From NCBI RefSeq assembly GCF_029436685.1, contig NZ_JAROCY010000012.1:91964-155963 (forward strand): a stretch of DNA of 64,000 bases, in the 5' to 3' direction. Every line of letters starts with the position of its first letter. Position 1 is the stretch's first letter. A program made the position numbers and the translations under genes. This DNA is from Novosphingobium cyanobacteriorum. GTDB taxonomy: Bacteria > Pseudomonadota > Alphaproteobacteria > Sphingomonadales > Sphingomonadaceae. A model generated the notes under the pieces. It did not search any database. It was given only the letters and a program-made list of their open reading frames with translations, and had not been told where the DNA came from. This document shows positions 1 through 8,280 of the stretch, piece by piece.

Positions 1-1
1 C

Positions 2-448
2 TTCTGCCGCATGTCTCCGCCCTTGCGCCACGATGCGGATCGCAAGGCGGTGATCGCGGCGATCGCCGATGGCACGATCGACGTGATCGCATCCGGCCAC
101 GATCCGCGCGGGCCAGAGGACAAGCGCCTGCCCTTTGCCGATGCCGAACCCGGCATGGCGGGCGCGGAAACGCTGCTGCCGCTCACTCTCACGCTGGTGC
201 GCGATGGCGCGATCGACTTGGCCCGCGCCTTTGCCCTGCTCGCCGGCAATCCCGCCGCGCTGCTCGGCGTGGCGGCGGGCAAGCTGGAAACGGGTGCCGA
301 GGCGGACATCGCGCTGGTCGATCCCGACCGGCCGTGGGTGGTCAATTCCGACAAGATGGCCGCCGCTGCGGGCAACACCCCGTTCGACCGCCGCCCCGTT
401 CAGGGCCGCGTCACCGCGCTGTTCAAGGGCGGAACCCGGATAGACTGA
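2..448 (+). CDS. pyrC: Dihydroorotase-like protein, 3' end only
   Basis: The gene enters from the left edge; the frame is open from base 2, so the start lies outside. The visible ~148 residues are the C-terminal part of a class I dihydroorotase/cyclic amidohydrolase: SPPLR near the start, then a segment ending in KRLPFADAEPGMAGAETLL, and a terminal beta-sandwich segment (GAEADIALVDPDRPWVV). Catalytic family members form dihydroorotate in pyrimidine synthesis. The usual DHAP motif, whose Asp is catalytic, reads GHDP here, so this may be the non-catalytic subunit type that supports aspartate transcarbamylase. Whether pyrB is the upstream neighbour cannot be seen. Confidence 0.85.
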   Translation, partial: FCRMSPPLRHDADRKAVIAAIADGTIDVIASGHDPRGPEDKRLPFADAEPGMAGAETLLPLTLTLVRDGAIDLARAFALLAGNPAALLGVAAGKLETGAEADIALVDPDRPWVVNSDKMAAAAGNTPFDRRPVQGRVTALFKGGTRID

Positions 449-456
449 ATGCGAAA

Positions 457-486
457 AGGGCCGGTAAGCGTCTGCTTCCCGGCCCT
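457..486 (-). terminator. Intrinsic terminator of the TPR-SPOR gene
   Basis: AGGGCCGG at 457-464 pairs with CCGGCCCT at 479-486. On the minus strand the hairpin is followed by TTTT, so it suits the minus-strand operon ending at 512. The dihydroorotase gene converges from the other side, and the hairpin may serve both. Confidence 0.6.
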
Positions 487-511
487 CTCGGGCTAATCTG
501 TTCCTGCCGGA

Positions 512-1861
512 TCACCGGCGGGCGAAGCGCGCTTCCACCGGGCGTCCCTGTGGCGAGGTGGCCGTGGGCGATACCATCACCAGACATGCGCCGCCGCGCG
601 ATTTCACCGTGCCGCACATGCTGCGGGCAGAGGCGAAGCCGGTAAAGCCCGCCGCCTGCACCCGCCAGAACTCGCGTCCGCGCACCGTCACCCTGGCGAT
701 GATCGGCGCGTGGCCTTTCAGCGAAGGGTTGCGCGCGGCATAGTGCCGCCACGCGCGCCTGGCGCCTTCCTCGGTGGCGAACGCGCCCAGCTGCACCACG
801 TGCGAACCGTTGCTCACCGCCACGGCCGGAGCGGGCGCTGCCTGAGGCCTGGCAACATGGCTGCCCACCACGCGATAAGGTTTGGCTGCAGCCGGAGCCG
901 CCGCCTGCGAGGCCGGCAGGTCGATCCTGGCCAGCTGCGCCGCCTTGGGCTGCGAAGAAGCATCGGCCAGCGCTGGGGCGGGCGCGTCGCCCTGTGCCAC
1001 GGCGGGCAGTTCCTCCACTGCCGCCTGCGCCAGCGCGGGCGCGTCGGCTGCGGTCGGGGCATCGGCCTGCCGCACCGGCGCGCTGCCATCGGCGGGGAAG
1101 TTCGCGAGCGCCAGCATCGCCGGCTGCCCTTCGTCGCCACGCAGCGGCGCACCGATCAGGCTCGCCACGCGCATGCGCTGGTCTTCGGGGGCGCCCATCG
1201 CCGCCCATTCCTGCATGCGCGCGCCCAACTGGTCGGCCGGCACGTCCTGCGCGGCCATGATCTTCGCCTCGGCCCAGCTGCCACCCAGCGCATAGGCGAA
1301 GGCCAGGTTCTGGCGGATCTTCGGCGTGTTCTCGCCCCGGCGCAGCGCGTCGGTCAGCACGTTGACGCCTTCCTGCACCCGCCCCGCCATGGCCATCGCC
1401 AGGCCATAATCGGCCGCGGGCAGCGCATCGCGATAGGTGTTCAGCGTGTCCACCGCCTCGGCGTTGTGGCCCATGCCGATCTGCGCCAGCGCCAGGCTCA
1501 GCGCGGTCTTGCCGCCGTCCTCGCCCAGTTCCATCGCGTCGTCATAGGTCTGCCGCGCGGATTCAAAGCGCCCGGCGCGCAAATAGGCGTTGGCCAGCAG
1601 CAGGCGGAGCGAGGCATTGCGCCCATCGGCCTGCACGGCCTGTTCGGCCAGCGCGATGGCCTTGTCGGTCTGCCCGTGGTTCAGCGCGGACTGCGCCCCT
1701 GCGGCAAACTTCGAAGGATGCGGCCCGGCGGCGGAACAGCCCGTCAGCAGCCCGGCCGCCAGTGCGGTCGAGATGGCGAAGCGGAAGGCCCGGTTGCCGG
1801 TTGCGGGGATCAGGCGAAAGGTCATGGCGCGGTTTCCGGTCTGGAGTTTGCGTTGCATCAT
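512..1861 (-). CDS. TPR and SPOR domain lipoprotein
   Basis: A 449-residue envelope protein. A hydrophobic signal ends in a lipobox (LLTGC), so it is probably a lipoprotein. Tetratricopeptide-like helices follow (NHGQTDKAIALAEQAV, LLLANAYLRAGRFESARQTY), then an Ala/Pro-rich linker, then a C-terminal SPOR domain (HVVQLGAFATEEGARRAW). SPOR domains bind denuded peptidoglycan at division sites. The ATG at 1861 overlaps the stop of the upstream gene as ATGA, suggesting coupling; an internal ATG at 1825 gives a more typical signal-peptide length. It is last in a minus-strand operon with a ribbon-helix-helix-like protein and a ParA ATPase. Function in the cell is inferred from domains only. Confidence 0.85.
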   Translation of the reverse strand: MMQRKLQTGNRAMTFRLIPATGNRAFRFAISTALAAGLLTGCSAAGPHPSKFAAGAQSALNHGQTDKAIALAEQAVQADGRNASLRLLLANAYLRAGRFESARQTYDDAMELGEDGGKTALSLALAQIGMGHNAEAVDTLNTYRDALPAADYGLAMAMAGRVQEGVNVLTDALRRGENTPKIRQNLAFAYALGGSWAEAKIMAAQDVPADQLGARMQEWAAMGAPEDQRMRVASLIGAPLRGDEGQPAMLALANFPADGSAPVRQADAPTAADAPALAQAAVEELPAVAQGDAPAPALADASSQPKAAQLARIDLPASQAAAPAAAKPYRVVGSHVARPQAAPAPAVAVSNGSHVVQLGAFATEEGARRAWRHYAARNPSLKGHAPIIARVTVRGREFWRVQAAGFTGFASARSMCGTVKSRGGACLVMVSPTATSPQGRPVEARFARR

Positions 1862-2403
1862 CAGGCTTTGCGCGCGCTGCGCACCAGACCATCAAGGCCC
1901 GGCATCGCATCGAGCAGCTTGTCCAGCGCCTCGACCACCAGGGCCTGGGCGCTGCGGTTGTCCATCGCGCTGGCAAGGCGCAGGCGCAGGTGGCGCTCCG
2001 CATCCAGCCGCAGTGTGAAGGCGGCCTTGCGCCCTTCCTTCAGCGCGGTCCCGCGGCGGCGCGAAGGCGCTGCCACAGCCGCCACCGAAGCCACCGGCGC
2101 ATTGATCTTCTCGGCCAGCGTCTCGATCCGGCGCAGCACTTCGGGCTGGTCGGGAACGGCGGGCGCCGCCTCCACCACGGGCTCGGGTGCAGCATCCTCG
2201 CCCATGTCATTCCAGCCCAGGTCTTCCTGGCCGGTGGGTGCAAAATCGGTCTGCTCGAACGCCGGCTCGGCCGCCGCGCCAAACATCACGCGGCGCTGTT
2301 CTTCATAGCTCATCGGCAGCTGGGGGCGCATGGCCGGGCGCGCGCCGCCCTTGCGGGCGAGCAGGCCACTGCTCAGCGAGGCGAGAGGCTTGGCTTCTCC
2401 CAT
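1861..2403 (-). CDS. Putative ribbon-helix-helix protein next to parA
   Basis: A 180-residue protein starting at ATG 2403 (MGEAKPLASL), 14 bases after the ParA stop. The first ~110 residues are low-complexity and acidic. The C-terminal ~45 residues (KAAFTLRLDAERHLRLRLAS, then NRSAQALVVEALDKLLD) look like a ribbon-helix-helix DNA-binding fold: one beta strand and two helices. Partners of ParA ATPases often carry such a domain (ParG/CopG type). I infer a DNA-binding or adaptor partner of the adjacent ParA; no named family is recognised with certainty. Its stop overlaps the next gene's start. Confidence 0.7.
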   Translation of the reverse strand: MGEAKPLASLSSGLLARKGGARPAMRPQLPMSYEEQRRVMFGAAAEPAFEQTDFAPTGQEDLGWNDMGEDAAPEPVVEAAPAVPDQPEVLRRIETLAEKINAPVASVAAVAAPSRRRGTALKEGRKAAFTLRLDAERHLRLRLASAMDNRSAQALVVEALDKLLDAMPGLDGLVRSARKA

Positions 2404-2417
2404 GGCGACACCCCTCT

Positions 2418-3146
2418 TCACGATCCGGCCACCCTGCGGCCAAAGCCGCCGCCCATCGGGCGCGGCGCGCCGATCTGAGTCACCTGCGCCGGGGCCTGTG
2501 GCACCGCGAACACCGTGCGGCGGAAGTTCTTCTCGAGCCGCTCGGACACATAGTTCCACAGCGCTTCCACTTCCTGCGAGGACTTGCCGCGCGGGTCCAC
2601 TTCCATCACCGTCCGCCCGTCGATCATCGATGCGGCAAAGTCGGTGCGGTGGTGCAGCGTCACCGGGGCCACCGTGCCATGCTGCGAAAGCGCGACCGCG
2701 GCTTCCGAAGTGATTCGCGCCTTGGGCGTCGCGGCGTTGACCACGAAGATCAGCGGCTTGCCCGCGCGTTCGCACAGGTCCACCGTCGCCCCCACGGCCC
2801 GCAGGTCATGCGGCGATGGCCGCGTCGGCACCACGATCAGCTCGGCAACCGAGATCACGCTCTGGATCGCCATGGTGATGGCAGGCGGCGTATCGATCAC
2901 CGCCAGCTTGAAGCCCTGCTGGCGCAGAACCGCAAGGTCCGCGGCCAGCCGCGCCACCGTGGTCTGGGCAAAGGCCGGGAACTCCGCCTCGCGCTCGTTC
3001 CACCAGTCAGACAGCGACCCTTGCGGATCGATATCGATCAGCACCACCGGGCCCGCGCCCGCGCGCTGTGCCTGAACGGCCAGATGCCCTGACAGGGTCG
3101 TCTTGCCCGAACCGCCCTTTTGCGAAGCCAATGCCAGTACGCGCAA
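2418..3146 (-). CDS. parA: ParA-family partition ATPase
   Basis: A 242-residue deviant-Walker ATPase. The Walker A motif (KGGSGKTTL) is at residues ~9-17, followed by IDIDPQGS and the Walker B-like AVIDTPPA. Such proteins dimerise with ATP on the nucleoid and position DNA or protein cargo. No ATG fits the family N-terminus; a TTG at 3146 (MRVLALASQKGG) preceded by AAGGGGAATGG is the best start. Earlier in-frame codons reach 3257 but would add residues unlike the family. With the ribbon-helix-helix-like and SPOR genes downstream it forms an apparent operon. This is not the main chromosomal parAB, since no ParB follows. Confidence 0.85.
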   Translation of the reverse strand: MRVLALASQKGGSGKTTLSGHLAVQAQRAGAGPVVLIDIDPQGSLSDWWNEREAEFPAFAQTTVARLAADLAVLRQQGFKLAVIDTPPAITMAIQSVISVAELIVVPTRPSPHDLRAVGATVDLCERAGKPLIFVVNAATPKARITSEAAVALSQHGTVAPVTLHHRTDFAASMIDGRTVMEVDPRGKSSQEVEALWNYVSERLEKNFRRTVFAVPQAPAQVTQIGAPRPMGGGFGRRVAGS

Positions 3147-3443
3147 CGTCCATTCCCCTTGGCACGAAGATGCTCTTGGGGGAAATGACTCGCAGAAGAC
3201 CCTCAAATATTGGTTAACACCCGCCTTCGCCGCGCGGAAATCCTGCGCAAACGGCAATAACCATCCCGTGCATCCCCGCTAAGGCATTGCTAACGCCTTG
3301 TTGACTATCGTGTGCGGGAAAGGCCCTGCCACGCCCCGTCCTTTTGCAGGCGGGTGTAATGACCGGGCCCCGCGCATCGTTTACCATGCGCTGCAACACA
3401 CCCGGCCGGATTCGCCTCCGCGCCACAGGAACACGGACCGACA

Positions 3444-4577
3444 ATGCGCGCCTTTCGCCTGCTGTTTCCGATGCTTGCCGCCACCACGATGGGCGCAGCG
3501 CCCGCCTTTGCCGATGTGAAGGACGGAGTCGACGCCTGGACGCGCGGCGATTACCCCGCCGCCGTCAAGCAGTGGCAGGGCCCCGCCGCCAAGGGCGATG
3601 CCGACGCCATGTTCAACATGGGCCAGGCCTACAAGCTGGGCCGCGGCGTGCCGCGCGATCCGGCGAAGGCGGAGCAGATGTACCGCCTCGCCGCCGAAAA
3701 GGGCCACGCCCGCGCGGCAGACAACTATGGCATCCTGCTGTTCCAGACCGGGCGGCAGGCCGAAGCCATGCGCTGGATCAGCGCCTCGGCCGAACGGGGC
3801 GAACCGCGCGCCATGTATATCCTCGGCATCGCCGCCTATAATGGCGATTATGCGCAGAAGGATTGGGTCCGCGCCTATGCGCTGATGACCCGCGCCGCCG
3901 CCTCCGGCCTCACCCAGGCGGTCAGCGGCCTCGCCACGATGAACGAAACGATTGCCCTGGAAGACCGGCAGAAGGGCGCCGCCCTGGCGCAGGAGCTTGA
4001 CCTGCGCACCGCCGAAGTGCGCGGCCGCCAGCTCGCCGCCGCCGATCTCGGCGCAAAGGCGCCACCTGTGCCAACCGCGCCCCTGCCGCCTGCCCCCACC
4101 GCCCCGCTGCGCCAGCAGGCCGCACCCGCCCCACTGCAGACCGTGCCCCTGCCCGCCGCCCGCACCGAAGATCCCGGCACCGCCCCCACCGGCCCGGTCA
4201 TGGCAGGCGCCGATTATGCCAACCCGGTCGAAGTCCCCCGCATGGCCACCGCCACGCCAAAACCCGCGCCGCAGCCCAAACCGGCCCCCGCGCCCAAGCC
4301 CGCGCCCAAACCGGCAACGACTCCTGCCCCTGCCCCTGCTCCCGCGCCAGCCTCTGGCACCTACCGCATCCAGCTCGGCGCCTTCGGCCAGAAATCCAAC
4401 GCCGACGCCCTCTGGACCCGCCTCCACACCCGCCCCGAACTCACCGGCCACTCCCGCCTGGACGTGGGCACGGGCGTCACCCGCCTCCAGGCAGGCGGAT
4501 ATACTCAGGCGGCAGCGGAAAAGGCCTGCGCCGGGCTGAAAGCTGCGGGTGAGGTTTGTCTGGTGGTGAAGCCTTGA
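3444..4577 (+). CDS. Sel1-repeat and SPOR domain protein
   Basis: A 377-residue secreted or periplasmic protein with a Sec signal (cleavage probably after APAFA). Sel1-type tetratricopeptide repeats follow (AMFNMGQAYKLGRGVPRDP, MYRLAAEKGHARAADNYGIL, AMYILGIAAYNG). A long Pro/Ala/Lys linker (~residues 205-305) then leads to a C-terminal SPOR domain (YRIQLGAFGQKSNADALW). The pattern suggests a peptidoglycan-associated scaffold at the division site. It is divergent from the parA operon, with the 297-base gap 3147-3443 between them; I see no convincing promoter motif in that gap. Confidence 0.85.
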   Translation: MRAFRLLFPMLAATTMGAAPAFADVKDGVDAWTRGDYPAAVKQWQGPAAKGDADAMFNMGQAYKLGRGVPRDPAKAEQMYRLAAEKGHARAADNYGILLFQTGRQAEAMRWISASAERGEPRAMYILGIAAYNGDYAQKDWVRAYALMTRAAASGLTQAVSGLATMNETIALEDRQKGAALAQELDLRTAEVRGRQLAAADLGAKAPPVPTAPLPPAPTAPLRQQAAPAPLQTVPLPAARTEDPGTAPTGPVMAGADYANPVEVPRMATATPKPAPQPKPAPAPKPAPKPATTPAPAPAPAPASGTYRIQLGAFGQKSNADALWTRLHTRPELTGHSRLDVGTGVTRLQAGGYTQAAAEKACAGLKAAGEVCLVVKP

Positions 4578-4588
4578 AATAGCAGTGC

Positions 4589-4613
4589 CGGAGCGGAGTC
4601 CTTGCGCGCTCCG
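4589..4613. terminator. Weak hairpin between convergent genes
   Basis: CGGAGCG at 4589-4595 pairs with CGCTCCG at 4607-4613, between the convergent Sel1-SPOR and SGNH genes. There is no clear T-run on either side, so termination is only suggested by position. Confidence 0.35.
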
Positions 4614-4629
4614 TTCAACGCTTGCCTGC

Positions 4630-5895
4630 TCAGGGAAACAGCGACAGGTCGATCCCGTCACCCATCGCACGATAGCCTTGGTCGCCGGGGTGGAGATGAT
4701 CGCCCGAATCGAACTCGGCCCTGAACCCGTCCGGGTGCGACGGGTCCCGCACCATCGCCTCGAAATCGATCACCGCATCGGGTTCGCCCGAATGCCTGAT
4801 CCATTGGTTTACCGCCTCGCGCAAGGCAACCTTGGCCGCGGTGTTGAGCTCACTCGCCGGGTTCGGCGTCAGCGTCGCGATATAGACCTTCACGCCGCGG
4901 GCATGTGCGCGGGCGATCACCTGCCGGTATCCGGCGATCAGTTCGTCAGCCGAAAGGTCGGGATTCGTGCCGAAGGGGCTTTGGCCCGAAAAGTTGATGT
5001 CGTTGATGCCTTCCAAGAGAACGAGATGCGAAATGCCTTCGATCCGCAGGGCATCGCGATCCAGACGGGCTAGGCCCGCCGCGCCCCAGCCGCTAGACAG
5101 CAGCCGGTTTCCGGCGATGCCGGCATTGACCACGGTGTAGGTGTGGCCTCCCTTGCGCGCAGCGAGCCGGTGCGCCAGCTGCTCGGGCCAGCCGTGCAGC
5201 ATGCCCGGCGCCGTGCGGTTTCCGTCGGTGATGGAATCGCCGAAAGTCACGATCACCTTCGATGCTTCGGGGCGCAGAACGCTCACGCCAGTCAGCAGCG
5301 GCCGCCCCTTCATCGGCCTCGGCCTTTCCATCGCCGGGCTGCGTGCCTGATCACCTTCGGCCAGCAGGAATCCGGCACCGCCGCGGCCTTCGTTCAACAT
5401 CTGCCCCGCCAACGCGGCGCTCACCAGCAGGTCGGTCCCCGCCTTCACCCGCACTGGAACCGGATCGCTGAGGACCGGCGCCCCGGCAGGAATGGTGACA
5501 CCGGCGGAGCCGCCGAAGGTGACCGGCTGAAGCGAACCCGGCGCCGCGACGAAAGCGCCGCCGGCCAGCCCCACAGTCACCGCATTGAGCTTGATCGGGG
5601 ACTTTCCTTCCTCGTTCGACAGCCGCAACCGGATCTGGTCTCCTTCCGCCTGAACGGTCACCTGATAACGCACCGTCCCACTGATGGGCTGGGGTGTCAG
5701 GTCGGCAAGCAATTGCTCAGTCGGAACGCGCCAGTGTTCCTTGGCGAAGGCGATGAATACGTCCGTAGGCGCTTCATACGTCGCGGGGCTAGACTGGAAG
5801 GCCTCGCGCCAGACCGGCTGCGCAATCGCCATGTTTCCGGCACACAACATCGCCATGCCGCCCATAAGAGCCTGCTTCACGCCAAAAGAATGCAT
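4630..5895 (-). CDS. Secreted SGNH/GDSL hydrolase
   Basis: A 421-residue exported esterase-like protein. ATG 5895 is preceded by GGAGAGGTGAG, an excellent ribosome site, and opens a signal peptide ending near NMAIA. An N-terminal beta-rich domain (~30-200) precedes the SGNH domain. Block I is GDSITDG (nucleophile Ser221), block III is GIND (Asn298) and block V is DHLHP (Asp399, His402), so all catalytic positions are present. Homologues with this arrangement act on acylated sugars or other esters, but the substrate cannot be read from the sequence. Monocistronic, convergent with the Sel1-SPOR gene. Confidence 0.85.
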   Translation of the reverse strand: MHSFGVKQALMGGMAMLCAGNMAIAQPVWREAFQSSPATYEAPTDVFIAFAKEHWRVPTEQLLADLTPQPISGTVRYQVTVQAEGDQIRLRLSNEEGKSPIKLNAVTVGLAGGAFVAAPGSLQPVTFGGSAGVTIPAGAPVLSDPVPVRVKAGTDLLVSAALAGQMLNEGRGGAGFLLAEGDQARSPAMERPRPMKGRPLLTGVSVLRPEASKVIVTFGDSITDGNRTAPGMLHGWPEQLAHRLAARKGGHTYTVVNAGIAGNRLLSSGWGAAGLARLDRDALRIEGISHLVLLEGINDINFSGQSPFGTNPDLSADELIAGYRQVIARAHARGVKVYIATLTPNPASELNTAAKVALREAVNQWIRHSGEPDAVIDFEAMVRDPSHPDGFRAEFDSGDHLHPGDQGYRAMGDGIDLSLFP

Positions 5896-6186
5896 CTCAC
5901 CTCTCCGCCTCGACAGATATGACCGTCCCCTGCCGGATCGGCACCCTGCCTTGCCTCGTTCCTGCCAACAAAGCGCAATCAAGGCGGGTATGCAATGTAT
6001 TAAAACCTATATTCTTGTTTCGCAACCAAGACCGGAAAATGGCCGCGCGGCGCTGCCAGCTGCTGCTTCTGCTCACCACGCCCTTTCACTTCAGACGTGA
6101 TCCGAACCCCGCTTCATTCTTCTCCGCCGATCTGCCCCGGCCAAATCCCGTTTGACCGCTCCGCCAAGCTGCCCCATCCGCAGCGC

Positions 6187-7443
6187 ATGACGCCTGCCGC
6201 CGCCACCCGCATCGCCGCGATCGACTTCGTACGCGGGGTGGCCGTGCTGGGGATTCTGGCGATCAACATCACCGGCTTCTGGGGCCCTACGCTCGCCAGC
6301 TTCTCCCCCCGCCTGCCGCATCCTGATCCCGGCGCGGAGGCGTGGTTCGCCTTCGCCTTCGTGGTGTTCGAGGGCAAGATGCGCGCGCTGTTCACGATGC
6401 TGTTCGGGGCGAGCATGGTGCTGTTTGCCGATGCGGCGGAGCGGCGCGGCGCCAGTGCCGATTGGGCGCAGGCGCGCCGCCTGCTGTGGCTCGCACTGTT
6501 CGGATACCTGCATTACCTGCTGCTGTGGTGGGGGGACATCCTGTTCCCCTATGCGCTGTGCGGGCTGATGGCGCTGGCGCTGCGGCGCATGGCTCCAGCC
6601 GGTCTGGTGATTGCGGGCCTCGCGCTGTTCGTCGTGCCCCATGCGCTGGATGCGGCGGGCGATGTCATGGGTATCGCCACAGAGCAAAGCGTGCTGGCGG
6701 GCCAAGGCGCGGCGGCGGAGGTGGCCGAGCAGGCCGCGATGATGCAGCGCATCGCCGCCTCGATGGCGGATGACACCCGCATCATCAACGCCGGGTTTCT
6801 CGCGGCGCTGCGGCTGCGCCTGTCCACCGCACCGTTCCTGCCGTTTGAAACCTTCCTCCACACCCTCACCGAAACGCTGCCGCTGATGCTGCTGGGCATG
6901 GCCATGCTGCGCACCGGCTTCTTCACTGGCGGCGGGTGGAGCCATGCTGCGCTGCGCCGCACCGCCGCGATCGGCATCGGCGCGGGCGGCCTGATGGCGC
7001 TGGGCCTGATCGGCTGGGCAGGAAGCCACGGCTTTCCCCCCCACGCCATGCTGGTGCTGGGCGGTGCGCTCTCCGCGCCGGAACACCTGCTGATGGCCAT
7101 GGGCTATGCCGCCTTGCTGGTGCTGCTCTGGCCGCGCCTGCGCGATGGCGCAGCGGGGCAGGCGCTGGCCGCCGCCGGGCGGTGCGCCTTCACCAACTAT
7201 CTCGGCACCACGGTGTTGATGGCCGCGATCTTTTCCGGTTGGGGCCTTGGCCTGGGGCCGGAAATGCCGCGCGCCCTGCTGCCGCTGTTCGTGCTGCTGG
7301 GCTGGGTGGCGATGCTGGCCTGGCCGCGCTGGTGGCTGGCGCGGCACCCATCCGGGCCGCTGGAGACGCTGTGGCGCCAGTTAACTTGGGGGCTTACGTG
7401 GCTGGGCTTTCGCTCGCCTCGGCCACCGGCTTCTTCGGTGTAA
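6187..7443 (+). CDS. DUF418 family membrane protein
   Basis: A 418-residue polytopic membrane protein. The start is placed at 6187 (MTPAAATRIAAIDFVRGVAV), where the typical family N-terminus begins; codons back to 6097 would add a non-hydrophobic leader. It has about nine to ten hydrophobic segments. The C-terminal DUF418 portion carries GRCAFTNYLGTTVLMAAIFS, matching the family's conserved G-R-x-x-xTNY pattern. Relatives are YeiB-like proteins and some are proposed transporters or acyltransferase-related enzymes; the function is unknown. Its last 50 bases overlap the convergent protease gene. The 291-base gap before it (5896-6186) has an AT-richer patch near 5995-6040 but no feature I can name. 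Confidence 0.85.
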   Translation: MTPAAATRIAAIDFVRGVAVLGILAINITGFWGPTLASFSPRLPHPDPGAEAWFAFAFVVFEGKMRALFTMLFGASMVLFADAAERRGASADWAQARRLLWLALFGYLHYLLLWWGDILFPYALCGLMALALRRMAPAGLVIAGLALFVVPHALDAAGDVMGIATEQSVLAGQGAAAEVAEQAAMMQRIAASMADDTRIINAGFLAALRLRLSTAPFLPFETFLHTLTETLPLMLLGMAMLRTGFFTGGGWSHAALRRTAAIGIGAGGLMALGLIGWAGSHGFPPHAMLVLGGALSAPEHLLMAMGYAALLVLLWPRLRDGAAGQALAAAGRCAFTNYLGTTVLMAAIFSGWGLGLGPEMPRALLPLFVLLGWVAMLAWPRWWLARHPSGPLETLWRQLTWGLTWLGFRSPRPPASSV

Positions 7444-8083
7444 GCACCAGCACGCCGTCCTCCACGCGCCAGCCTTTCAGCCGCGTCAGGAAGTTCATGC
7501 CCAGCACGTTCAGCCCGCCGGTCGAAGGCGCGATCACCACGTCCATGTCGCTGGCCTCGATCGATCCGAAGCGCAGCTTTTCCGCGCGGCCCATGCGCGC
7601 CTGCACCTGCCCGTTGGCGGTGCGCATCACCACCGGCAGCGCCAGCGGATCGGCGCCGATCCCGGCCTCATCCGCAACGTCCTCGGAAAGCGTGGTCAGC
7701 GTCGCCCCGGTATCGACCATGAAGCGCTGCTTCGTGCCGTTCAGCCGCGCCTCGATCCAGTAATGCCCGTCGGCAGAAAGCGGCACGCGCGTTTCCGTAC
7801 CCGAAACGGTCTGCGCCGGCAGGGCGATGCTTGATCCCAGCGAATCGAACGTGGGGTCCAGCCGCACGAAGCGCAGCGCGGCAAGGCAGAACACCACGAT
7901 CAGCACCACGTTGCCCATAAAGCGCAGCGTGTTGCCGGTCATCGGCAGGCGCCGCGCAACCACCCCGCCGATCATCGTCAGCACGATCGCCGCCAGCGCC
8001 GCCACGATCAGCGGCGGCAGATGCGCCAGATAAGGGCTGGCGGCCTCGAGCGGCTGGTAGAACCTGTCCATCCGCGCCTGCAT
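7394..8083 (-). CDS. Membrane-anchored retropepsin-like aspartic protease
   Basis: A 229-residue protein with two N-terminal membrane segments (~22-43 and ~52-72) followed by a periplasmic retropepsin-like domain. The active-site motif FMVDTGATLT contains Asp124, and GLNVLGMNFLTRL is the typical flap/hydrophobic-Gly segment of the TIGR02281 clan AA family. These are thought to act as homodimers, since one DTG motif is present per chain; substrates are unknown. Start ATG 8083 is chosen because codons further upstream translate a known-looking intergenic repeat. The 3' end overlaps the DUF418 gene by 50 bases tail-to-tail. Confidence 0.8.
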   Translation of the reverse strand: MQARMDRFYQPLEAASPYLAHLPPLIVAALAAIVLTMIGGVVARRLPMTGNTLRFMGNVVLIVVFCLAALRFVRLDPTFDSLGSSIALPAQTVSGTETRVPLSADGHYWIEARLNGTKQRFMVDTGATLTTLSEDVADEAGIGADPLALPVVMRTANGQVQARMGRAEKLRFGSIEASDMDVVIAPSTGGLNVLGMNFLTRLKGWRVEDGVLVLTPKKPVAEASESPAT

Positions 8084-8116
8084 AGCCGCCCCAACCTTGC
8101 CCCCACCTGAAAGAAG

Positions 8117-8149
8117 CCCCACCCCTTCAGGGGAGGGGTTGGGGTGGGG
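8117..8149. repeat. Palindromic intergenic repeat (HPNPSPEG type)
   Basis: CCCCACCCC at 8117-8125 faces GGGGTGGGG at 8141-8149 across a G-rich loop. Read on the minus strand it spuriously translates as PHPNPSPEG, a peptide often seen in mis-annotated alphaproteobacterial genes because the DNA element is dispersed in many copies. Only one copy is visible here. Confidence 0.6.
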
Positions 8150-8280
8150 GCGAGCCGACATACGCAACCCACCGCCTCTGTTAACCCTCTCCCTTAATCC
8201 CTGAAACCCCCGCCGTCCCGCGCCGGGACGCGCAATTTGCGCCCCTCGCATCCGCATGCGTTTACGCTATCTATCCACAC

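Noticed and set aside
3158..3175. TTGGCACGAAGATGCTC looking like a sigma-54 promoter on the plus strand
   Set aside because: The -12 element is TGCT one base out of register and there is no TTGC; it lies within the parA leader pointing away from it.
6091..7347. Long minus-strand open frame opposite the DUF418 gene
   Set aside because: Composition is Gln/Arg/His-rich with no hydrophobic or domain pattern; the plus-strand membrane protein is clearly real.
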